Origin: Symbiobacteriaceae bacterium | GTDB lineage: Bacteria; Bacillota_E; Symbiobacteriia; Symbiobacteriales; Symbiobacteriaceae | Direction: 5' to 3' | DNA length: 5,836 bases | Assembly (NCBI GenBank): GCA_027356675.1 | Contig: DAHVXO010000220.1 | Location: forward strand, 1 to 5,836 | Shown here: positions 1 through 5,595 of the stretch, piece by piece | Position numbering within the stretch: the stretch's first letter is position 1 | Layout: each line of letters starts with the position of its first letter | Position numbers and translations under genes: made by a program | Notes under the pieces: model-generated | Databases searched by the model: none | Seen by the model: only the letters and a program-made list of their open reading frames with translations | Told to the model about the DNA's origin: nothing

Positions 1-555
1 GCGGGCACGGTGCTCGTGACCCTCCTGGCGATTTTGCGCAGTATCGTCCAGCTCGGAATCCTGACATACCTGCCGTTCTACTGGATTGACGTTCTGAAGA
101 ACCCAGCCACTTCGGCCAGCTACGTGCAACTGACATACCTCATCGCTGGAGTGGGCGGGACGCTGGTGGGCGCCCCGCTGGCCGACCGGGTCGGCACCCG
201 CAAGGTGCTGGTCGGCGCCTTCGCCATCCTGCTCCCGCTCCAATTCATGCTCTCCCGTCTGTCGGGGCTGGCGCTGCTGGTCTCCCTGTTCGTCGCTGGG
301 TTTGTGATTGTCTCCACGTTTACGGTGACACTGGTCCTGACCCAGGACTACATGCCGCGCAACCTGGGTCTGGCCTCCGGGCTCAACCTGGGTCTGGCCT
401 TTGGGATGGGCGGGGTCGGTGCGCGGGTCCTCGGCATGATTGCGGACCGCTGGGGCGTCCTCGTGGTCCTGGGTACGATCGCGGCGATGGTACCCGTGCT
501 GCTCCTGCTGGCGGCGGTCCTGCCGCCGGTGCAGAAGGCGGTACGGCAAGCATAA
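1..555 (+). CDS. MFS transporter, C-terminal half (partial, cut by window start)
   Basis: The reading frame is open from the first base of the window and ends at TAA 553-555, so this is the last 184 residues of a longer protein. It is very hydrophobic, with about six predicted membrane spans, matching the C-terminal half of a 12-span major facilitator. Residues 57-69 of the visible part (GAPLADRVGTRKV) form the cytoplasmic loop signature between the first two spans of this half, and a second ADRWG motif lies near residue 146. The segment with QDYMP followed by GLASGL and GLAFGMGG resembles the fosmidomycin-resistance (Fsr)-like branch of the family; this is by recall, and the substrate cannot be read from the sequence. 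The stop lies 15 nt before the ThDP enzyme start, suggesting co-transcription and perhaps transport of a related acid or drug. Any internal GTG or ATG near base 10 is only an artefact of truncation. Confidence 0.85.
   Translation, partial: AGTVLVTLLAILRSIVQLGILTYLPFYWIDVLKNPATSASYVQLTYLIAGVGGTLVGAPLADRVGTRKVLVGAFAILLPLQFMLSRLSGLALLVSLFVAGFVIVSTFTVTLVLTQDYMPRNLGLASGLNLGLAFGMGGVGARVLGMIADRWGVLVVLGTIAAMVPVLLLLAAVLPPVQKAVRQA
361..400 (+). repeat. 16-bp direct repeat inside the MFS gene
   Basis: AACCTGGGTCTGGCCT occurs at 361-376 and again, identically, at 385-400. The period is 24 nt, or 8 codons, so the frame is kept and NLGLA is encoded twice. It falls in a conserved Gly/Leu-rich membrane helix, so the repeat may be codon convergence on a helical motif rather than a recent duplication. 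Confidence 0.7.
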
Positions 556-570
556 GGGGGGCGGGGGGCA

Positions 571-2208
571 GTGTCGTACAATCACGCGGGGAAGGCTGTG
601 GCGCGGGCTCTTCGGAATGAGGGGACGGAAGTGGTCTTCACCCTGTGTGGCGGCCATGTGATGTCGATTTATGACGGATGCCTGGATGAGGGGATTCGGG
701 TCGTAGATGTGCGGCATGAGGCGACGGCCGCCTTCGCCGCTGACGGCTGGTCCCGGGTGAAGGGGCACCCGGGGGTGGCGATCGTGACGGCCGGACCCGG
801 GGTGACCAACAGCGTGACCGGTATCGCCAACGCCTACCGGGCTCAGAGCCCGGTGGTGATCATCGGTGGGCAGGGGCCATACGGGCTCTCGGGCAAGGGT
901 GCCTTGCAGGAGATGGACCTGATGAACGTGCTCCGGCCCATCACGAAGTGGCAGGCGCAGGTGACCGACCCCAAGCGCATCGGTGAGATGGTCGCCACGG
1001 CCTTCCGGCAGGCGATGGCGGGCGTGCCCGGTCCCGTCTACCTGGAGATGCCCGTCGACATGCTCTTCCTGCCGACCGAGCCTGCCGATGTGCCGGTGCC
1101 CGCGGCCTACGCCGGCCGGCCGGCCCAGCCGGGTGACCCGGACCGGGTGCGGGCGGCCGCGGCCCTCCTGCAGGCTGCGGAGCGGCCGCTGGTGCTGGTG
1201 GGTTCGCAGATTCGCTGGTCACCGCACTGGGAGACCGCAAGGACCTTTGCTGAGCAGGTGAGCGCTCCGGTCTACGTCTCCGGCATGGCGCGGGGCTTGC
1301 TCCCGCCCACATGGGGGCGGTCGCGCAAGGCGGCACTGGCGGAGGCCGATGTGGCGCTAGTCTTTGGAACACCGCTGGACTTCCGCCTTGGGTATGGGGG
1401 ATCACCGACCTGGAATGAGGCGTGCAAGCTGATCCAGGTGGATTTGGACCATGCCGAACCGGGGCGCAATCGGGATGCGGTCATAGCGATCCCCGGCGAT
1501 AGTGCCGCGGTGATGGGACAGCTACTGGAGCACTTGGACCCGAACGGATACCCCAGCAGTCGGGCTATCTGGCTGGCGAAGCTCCAGGCCGTTGAGCAGA
1601 AACAACGGGGGAAGGTAGCCGCTGCCCTGACCTCCGACGCCGCGCCGGTCGACCCGCTGCGCCTGTGCGCTGAGGTGGATGCATTCCTACCGGATGATGC
1701 GACGGTGATCGGCGACGGCGGGGATTTTGTGGCCACCGCCGCCTCTGTGGTGCGGGTCCGCCGCTACCCGGCGGGCTGGATGGACCCCGGACCCCTGGGG
1801 ACCCTGGGTGTGGGCATGGGTTTTGCCATGGCGGCCAAGCTGGCCCGGCCCGAGTCACCTGTCGTGGTCTTCCTGGGCGATGGGACAGCGGGTATCAACC
1901 TGATGGAGATTGAAGCGGCTGTCCGCCAACAGATCCCGTTCGTGGTGGTCATCGGCAACGACGCCGCCTGGACGCAGATTCGCCGGGGCCAGATCGAACT
2001 CTTTGGTGCGGATCGGGCACCGGCCACCGGGCTGGAGTACGTCCGGTACGATTTGGCGGCGGCCGCGCTAGGGGCTCATGGGGAGTATGTGGAGGGGCCC
2101 GAGGAAATCCAGCCGGCGTTGGCGCGAGCCTTTGCGTCCGGTCGGGTGGCGGTCGTCAACGTGAAGATTGGTACCAGCGATTTCCGCGCCGGAGCGATCA
2201 GCATTTAG
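571..2208 (+). CDS. Thiamine-diphosphate-dependent enzyme, acetolactate synthase-like
   Basis: This 545-aa cytoplasmic protein has the usual length and three-domain order of the family: an N-terminal Pyr domain (about 1-165), a central domain (about 185-320) and a C-terminal PP domain (about 355-530). E50 in [12 protein letters not shown] is the expected cofactor-activating glutamate. [14 protein letters not shown] and Q113 in GALQEMD follow the acetolactate synthase pattern. The Mg-ThDP motif is G436-D437-G438 and ends at N463 (IGNDAAW). WTQIRR after it recalls the ILVBL/2-hydroxyacyl-CoA lyase side of the superfamily. Such enzymes cleave or join 2-oxo or 2-hydroxyacyl compounds; the substrate here is unknown. 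There is no adjacent regulatory (IlvN-type) subunit or ilvC, which argues against a plain branched-chain amino acid role. The GTG start at 571 is chosen because AAGGGGGG (554-561) lies 9 nt upstream and the next ATG would remove part of the Pyr domain. Confidence 0.9.
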   Translation: MSYNHAGKAVARALRNEGTEVVFTLCGGHVMSIYDGCLDEGIRVVDVRHEATAAFAADGWSRVKGHPGVAIVTAGPGVTNSVTGIANAYRAQSPVVIIGGQGPYGLSGKGALQEMDLMNVLRPITKWQAQVTDPKRIGEMVATAFRQAMAGVPGPVYLEMPVDMLFLPTEPADVPVPAAYAGRPAQPGDPDRVRAAAALLQAAERPLVLVGSQIRWSPHWETARTFAEQVSAPVYVSGMARGLLPPTWGRSRKAALAEADVALVFGTPLDFRLGYGGSPTWNEACKLIQVDLDHAEPGRNRDAVIAIPGDSAAVMGQLLEHLDPNGYPSSRAIWLAKLQAVEQKQRGKVAAALTSDAAPVDPLRLCAEVDAFLPDDATVIGDGGDFVATAASVVRVRRYPAGWMDPGPLGTLGVGMGFAMAAKLARPESPVVVFLGDGTAGINLMEIEAAVRQQIPFVVVIGNDAAWTQIRRGQIELFGADRAPATGLEYVRYDLAAAALGAHGEYVEGPEEIQPALARAFASGRVAVVNVKIGTSDFRAGAISI

Positions 2209-2236
2209 GGGGCGCGGGCCGAGACTTGTGCCCCCT

Positions 2237-2243
2237 GGGGAGG
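2237..2243 (+). promoter_or_regulatory. Ribosome binding site deciding the first ATPase start
   Basis: GGGGAGG lies 6 nt before ATG 2250. It supports this ATG over the in-frame TTG at 2226, which has no comparable site and would add only eight residues. Confidence 0.75.
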
Positions 2244-2249
2244 TCGGCC

Positions 2250-2942
2250 ATGCCTGAACAGCCACTCGTCATAACAGCCGGTCTGACTCGGACCTTCGGG
2301 ACCGCCACCAACCCGGTCCATGCTCTGCGCGGCGTTAACCTGCAGATCTCGCGGGGTGTGCTTGTGGGTTTAAAGGGGCGCTCCGGCTCTGGCAAGACCA
2401 CCCTGCTCAACTGCCTGGGCGGGCTTGATATGCCCACTTCGGGCGAGGTCATTTTTGACGGCAAGTCGCTTAGCGCCATGAGTGACCTGGAACTCACCGT
2501 GTTGCGCCGCCACCGGATCGGCTATGTCTTCCAGTCCTTCGCGCTCATGCCGCTGCTCTGTGCGCTTGAGAACGTGGAGTTGCCCTTGCGCATCGCCGGG
2601 ACGCCTGCCGCTGAGCGGGAGCAGCGGGCGAAGGAGTGCCTGGAGGTGGTGGGCCTCACCAAGTGGGCGAACCACCGTCCCTTCGAGCTCTCCGGCGGAC
2701 AGCAGCAGCGGGTGGCTATCGCCCGGGCGCTTGCGGTGAAGCCCGATCTGATCCTGGCAGATGAACCCACTGGCGAACTGGATAGCCGCACTGCGATGCA
2801 GATCATCGCTCTGTTCCGGAACTTGGTGCGGGACCATGGCGTGGCGGTCTGCCTGACGACCCACGACCCAGCGGTGGAGGGCCTGGCCGACGTCACGTAC
2901 CATCTGGCGGATGGGGTTGTCGCAGAGGAGGTGGCGCCATGA
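2250..2942 (+). CDS. ABC transporter ATP-binding protein, MacB/LolD-type (first of pair)
   Basis: This 230-aa protein is a single nucleotide-binding domain that should sit on the inner face of the membrane and drive a partner permease by ATP hydrolysis. All motifs are intact: Walker A G43-T50 (GRSGSGKT), Q-loop Q95 (YVFQSF), signature LSGGQ 147-151, Walker B ending D171-E172, D-loop ELDS 176-179 and switch H205 (TTHD). CLGGLD after Walker A, ENVELPL and ADEPTGELD are typical of the LolD/MacB/FtsE-like subgroup, which works with FtsX-type permeases in lipoprotein, peptide or drug export. There is no membrane segment. The stop overlaps the next ATPase start by four bases (ATGA, 2939-2942), implying coupled translation. 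The gene begins 41 nt after the ThDP enzyme with no terminator between. Exported substrate is unknown. Confidence 0.9.
   Translation: MPEQPLVITAGLTRTFGTATNPVHALRGVNLQISRGVLVGLKGRSGSGKTTLLNCLGGLDMPTSGEVIFDGKSLSAMSDLELTVLRRHRIGYVFQSFALMPLLCALENVELPLRIAGTPAAEREQRAKECLEVVGLTKWANHRPFELSGGQQQRVAIARALAVKPDLILADEPTGELDSRTAMQIIALFRNLVRDHGVAVCLTTHDPAVEGLADVTYHLADGVVAEEVAP
2925..2933 (+). promoter_or_regulatory. Ribosome binding site for the second ATPase
   Basis: GAGGAGGTG, inside the end of the preceding gene, is a near-perfect SD 5 nt before ATG 2939. The second ATPase can therefore initiate strongly as well as by coupling. Confidence 0.75.
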
Positions 2943-3820
2943 GCGACGAGGCACTGATTCGCTGTGAGGGCCTGGCGAAGATCTACAAGGCCAACGATCT
3001 CGAGGTTTTTGCGCTCCAGGGCCTCGACCTGAGCATCAAGAAAGGCGAGGTCATGGCGATTATCGGGAACTCCGGATCAGGGAAGTCGACACTGCTCAAT
3101 ATTTTGGGCGGGTTGGACACGCCTTCGGCTGGGCGTTGCACGGTGGGTCGGTGGAATCTGCTGAAGATGAACGAGGCCGAGCGGGTCCGCTACAAGCGGG
3201 AGATGGTTGGCTTCGTCTGGCAGAACAATGCCCGGAACTTGATTCCATACTTGACCGCCCTGGAGAACGTGCAACTGCCCATGGTGCTCACGGGCAAGCG
3301 GGCCCGCGGGCGGGCGGAGGAACTGCTGGAGGCCGTGGGGTTGGGTGACCGGAAGCATCACCGCCTGATGGCCCTGTCGGGCGGTGAGCAGCAGCGGGTA
3401 GCGATCGCCCTGGCGCTGGTCAACCAGCCTGAGGTGCTGTTAGCGGACGAGCCCACGGGCTCTGTCGACACCCAGACCGCAGGCATGATTCTGCAGCTCT
3501 TCCGGGACCTTAACTGGGTCTTGGGGATCACGGTTGTCATCGTTACCCACGACCAGCAGATGGCCCGGTCAGTGGATCGCTTCGTGCACATGTGCGATGG
3601 GAAAATCAGCTCGGAGGCAGTTCGGCGGGTCGAGCTGGTCGAGACCGACGAGGGACTGCAGGAGATGGCGGTTCACGAGGAGTACACCGTGTTGGACTCT
3701 GGCGGTCGGCTCCAGATTCCCGGTGAGATGCTCGCAGAGGCGGGCGTGAAGGACCGGGTGAAGCTCGTGATGGAAGACGGCCGCATCGTGGTAGTGCCGG
3801 CCGGGTCGGCGAAGCAGTGA
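2939..3820 (+). CDS. ABC transporter ATP-binding protein fused to C-terminal AbrB-like domain
   Basis: This 293-aa protein has an ABC ATPase domain (about 1-225) followed by a linker and a small C-terminal domain. ATPase motifs present are a candidate A-loop Y16, Walker A G43-S50 (GNSGSGKS), Q95 (FVWQ), signature LSGGE 146-150, Walker B ending D170-E171, D-loop SVDT 175-178 and H204. Compared with its neighbour, L158 replaces the usual Arg of VAIARAL, and the D-loop Ser is Thr, so the two ATPases may be asymmetric partners. Residues about 249-287 (VLDSGGRLQIP, then VKDRVKLVMEDGRIVVVP) match the SpoVT/AbrB swapped-hairpin pattern: a GR-x-x-IP strand, a short helix, then an acidic turn ending GRIVV-x-P. 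In stand-alone proteins this fold binds DNA and dimerises; here it may serve dimerisation or regulation. The domain call is by pattern reading. The protein is about 60 residues longer than typical MacB/LolD ATPases. No permease follows. Confidence 0.88.
   Translation: MSDEALIRCEGLAKIYKANDLEVFALQGLDLSIKKGEVMAIIGNSGSGKSTLLNILGGLDTPSAGRCTVGRWNLLKMNEAERVRYKREMVGFVWQNNARNLIPYLTALENVQLPMVLTGKRARGRAEELLEAVGLGDRKHHRLMALSGGEQQRVAIALALVNQPEVLLADEPTGSVDTQTAGMILQLFRDLNWVLGITVVIVTHDQQMARSVDRFVHMCDGKISSEAVRRVELVETDEGLQEMAVHEEYTVLDSGGRLQIPGEMLAEAGVKDRVKLVMEDGRIVVVPAGSAKQ
3683..3799 (+). other. SpoVT/AbrB-like domain encoded at the 3' end of the second ATPase gene
   Basis: Codons 249-287 encode a compact beta-rich unit with the AbrB hallmarks GRLQIP near its start and EDGRIVVVP near its end, separated by a short helix-like stretch with a LAEAGV core. 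The acidic linker before it (VELVETDEGLQEM) separates it from the ATPase core. The same frame continues without a break, so it is a real fusion in this sequence rather than a neighbouring antitoxin gene. Confidence 0.7.
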
Positions 3821-3992
3821 AGATCTGCATGTTCGGGTCGGCCGGCAGGACCTGACGATCCTCACCACCCATCTTACGGCAGACCGGCGTTGCCAGGAAT
3901 ACCCATTCGGTCGACAAATTTCTCGGTGCGCCGTGTTCGCCAGCTTTCGACATGGAGCGCAGGGCTCCAGGATTAGCAGCGACCCCCATCGA
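3821..3992. other. Intergenic segment between ATPase pair and insertion sequence
   Basis: I recognise no gene in these 172 nt. A GTG at 3817-3819 overlaps the ATPase stop as GTGA and opens a 12-codon frame (VKICMFGSAGRT) that stops at 3853; the adjacent frame then stays open to the 4030s without a recognisable product. A hairpin with 6-bp arms (TGGAGC 3953-3958, GCTCCA 3964-3969) lacks a T-tract. CGGGTCGGC occurs directly repeated at 3802-3810 and 3834-3842. The segment could be the remnant of a lost downstream gene. Confidence 0.5.
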
Positions 3993-4009
3993 GTAACATC
4001 AAAGTGGGG
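3993..4009 (+). repeat. Left terminal inverted repeat of the insertion sequence
   Basis: GTAACATCAAAGTGGGG pairs with the right end. The inner 11 bases (TCAAAGTGGGG, 3999-4009) are perfect, and three of the six outer bases match. Confidence 0.7.
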
Positions 4010-4038
4010 CCAGCAGGGACATAATCCCAAAAAATAGA

Positions 4039-4058
4039 AACCTCACCCCGAGTGAACT
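4039..4058 (+). repeat. Left subterminal inverted repeat
   Basis: AACCTCACCCCGAGTGAACT matches the complement of 5662-5684 (AACCTCA, CCCGAG and TGAACT blocks in the same order, 19 identical bases) with two small gaps of one and two bases. It may be a second transposase-binding box inside each end. Confidence 0.6.
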
Positions 4059-4088
4059 GCAAACACTCAGAATCCCAAAGAATTCTGT

Positions 4089-4096
4089 GGGGGAGG
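4089..4096 (+). promoter_or_regulatory. Ribosome binding site of the transposase
   Basis: GGGGGAGG lies 5 nt before ATG 4102 and decides that start over the in-frame GTG at 4087, which would itself overlap this site. Confidence 0.75.
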
Positions 4097-4101
4097 TTTC
4101 T

Positions 4102-5595
4102 ATGGATATGGTAGCGCATTCCATCACGTCCTTCAAGGGACTGGTTCTGTGGCTCCAGGAGAAGCTGGTAGAGGATCTGTGTCAACAGGTGGAGACCGTG
4201 TTGGCTGGCTTGGAATCCGAGATGGGGCGCCCTGAAGACCTGAAGGGCTGGGAGTCGATCGGAAAGCGTTCGCGGACCGTCACGAGCCTCTCTGGGGTGG
4301 AGATCAGGTTCGCCCGGCACGGGTATCGCCGCACACTCCCCGACGGTGAAACGGTTTATCGTTATCCGTTGGATGAACTGCTGGGTCTCCCCCACGAGGA
4401 ACGATTCTGCCCGCTTGTGCAGCACCTGGGGGTGGGTTTGGCGGCGAAGATGTCCTACCGCGAGGCGGCGGGGTTTATGCAGGAGTACCAGCACGTGCCT
4501 GTGAGTCACCAGGAGATTCACCGCTGGGTCCAGGAAGCTGGCGCCGAGCGGGAGCGGGAACAACAGGCCGAAGTGACAGCCGTATTTGAACAGGGAAAAA
4601 TGCCGGAATGCGAGGGGCATGCGGCCGATGTTGTTGCCATTGAGGCGGATGGGATTTGGCTCCATCTCCAGCGGGAGCGTTCAAAAGCCACGGAGTTGAA
4701 GCTGGGCGTCATGCATGAGGGCTGGGAGGCGGAAAGCCCGGCCCGGAGACGGTTCCGGTTGGTCAACAAGACGGCCTGGGCGGGGTTCCTGCCGGGGCAA
4801 GCGTTCTGGGAGCGCGGGGCGATCCGTTTTGCAGAGCGTTACGACCGGGAGCATGTGGGGCGTGTGGTAATTAACGGGGATGGTGCCGAGTGGATCAAAG
4901 AGGGCCCGAAACACTTCGAAGGGGCTGAACTTTACCTGGATCCATTTCACCGGAACCGGGCCATCCGCCAGGCGCTCGGCTTTGCGCCGGACTTGGCTCA
5001 CCGAGCACTACAGGCAATCTACAGCCGTAAGCTGGACGGGCTGCAGCAGGTCCTCGCCGAAGCGCTGGCAAAGGCCCCGGGGGAAGAGCACGTGGAGCGG
5101 GTGAAGCAGTTGAGCCGTTATCTCCGCAGTAACTGGGACGGGCTCCTTGACTGGCGTCAGGCTACTGCACAAGCGCCGCCGGAGCATGCGCGGGGACTGG
5201 GGGCGGCCGAGGGGCAGATTAACCATGTGCTGGCAACACGCATGACGAAGCGGGGCATGAGCTGGCGTACCAGCGGCGCTCACCACATGGCGCTACTGCG
5301 CTGCCTTGATGCCGAGGAACGACTCCCGCACTGGTTGGAGGGCTGGCAGAGGCGGCAATGGCCGGAGATCAAGCGTGTCGATGGGCGACATGCGCCCCGG
5401 CAAGTGGTCGAACGGCTGGCCACCTCCGATCCACAGGCTGGGCTGGTGGGCCGATTGCCACTGCTTGGGAGCACAGCCGGCACGAGCCCTCTGGGTCAGG
5501 AGCTCAAGCGGCTCGTGCAAAGAGTGCCAGCCTCTGAACTGACGCACCACACGTTGTGGCCATGGCCTCTGCGCACGGCCAAGTCACCGGCGTAA
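4102..5595 (+). CDS. ISLre2 family (UPF0236) transposase
   Basis: This 497-aa protein moves the surrounding element by DDE chemistry on its ends. The N-terminal part (HSITSFKGLVLWLQEKLVED), the early HGYRRTLPDGE strand, LAAKMSYREAA and VSHQEIHRWVQEAG are characteristic of the family. Likely catalytic residues are D183 (EADGIWLHLQ), D260 (INGDGAEW) and E370 (AAEGQINHVLATRM). The segment TRMTKRGMSWRTSGAHHMALLR corresponds to the conserved RMSSRPMGWS-type block after the glutamate. A tail of about 95 residues follows, with a family-like VGRLPLLGS stretch. Length is at or slightly above the usual 450-490 aa. The frame has no internal stop or shift. Translation probably depends on opening the leader at 4034-4103. 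I found no convincing own promoter: CATAAT at 4020-4025 has no partner -35 box. Confidence 0.92.
   Translation: MDMVAHSITSFKGLVLWLQEKLVEDLCQQVETVLAGLESEMGRPEDLKGWESIGKRSRTVTSLSGVEIRFARHGYRRTLPDGETVYRYPLDELLGLPHEERFCPLVQHLGVGLAAKMSYREAAGFMQEYQHVPVSHQEIHRWVQEAGAEREREQQAEVTAVFEQGKMPECEGHAADVVAIEADGIWLHLQRERSKATELKLGVMHEGWEAESPARRRFRLVNKTAWAGFLPGQAFWERGAIRFAERYDREHVGRVVINGDGAEWIKEGPKHFEGAELYLDPFHRNRAIRQALGFAPDLAHRALQAIYSRKLDGLQQVLAEALAKAPGEEHVERVKQLSRYLRSNWDGLLDWRQATAQAPPEHARGLGAAEGQINHVLATRMTKRGMSWRTSGAHHMALLRCLDAEERLPHWLEGWQRRQWPEIKRVDGRHAPRQVVERLATSDPQAGLVGRLPLLGSTAGTSPLGQELKRLVQRVPASELTHHTLWPWPLRTAKSPA

Larger units (their letters stand above)
4034..4103 (+). promoter_or_regulatory. Fold-back leader hiding the transposase ribosome site
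   Basis: ATAGAAACCTC (4034-4044) plus CCCC (4046-4049), with A4045 bulged, is complementary to 4089-4103, giving 15 pairs. The right arm contains the whole transposase SD (GGGGGAGG, 4089-4096) and the first two bases of the ATG. Two smaller hairpins fit inside: GAGTG 4050-4054 with CACTC 4064-4068, and CAGAAT 4068-4073 with ATTCTG 4082-4087 (sharing base 4068). Together they suggest a three-way junction. In several other insertion sequences a similar fold in transcripts entering from outside blocks transposase translation; that role is inferred here. Confidence 0.6.

Noticed and set aside
2209..2234. GGGGC and GCCCC as a terminator between the ThDP enzyme and the ATPases
   Set aside because: Only five pairs with a 16-nt loop and no T-tract; the genes may still be co-transcribed.
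2370..2954. Minus-strand open frame of 194 codons opposite the first ATPase
   Set aside because: It is a shadow of a gene with every ABC motif intact.
3795..3847. TGCCGGCCG and CGGCCGGCA as a terminator hairpin after the second ATPase
   Set aside because: The 9-bp arms are 35 nt apart, flank the stop codon and have no T-tract, so it is not an intrinsic terminator.
3606..3989. Minus-strand frame starting near the insertion sequence and running into the second ATPase
   Set aside because: Most of it is antisense to the AbrB-like tail; its composition is basic and low in recognisable motifs, and it lacks a convincing ribosome site.
4016..4028. GGGACATAATCCC as an operator or transposase promoter
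   Set aside because: A four-pair hairpin is too small to support a role, and CATAAT has no -35 partner at 16-18 nt.
4087..4101. GTG 4087 as the transposase start
   Set aside because: It overlaps the ribosome site itself; ATG 4102 has ideal spacing.
3973..4665. Long minus-strand open frame (230 codons) opposite the transposase
   Set aside because: It lies antisense to a well-supported transposase and leader, has no recognisable motif, and such frames are common opposite GC-rich genes.
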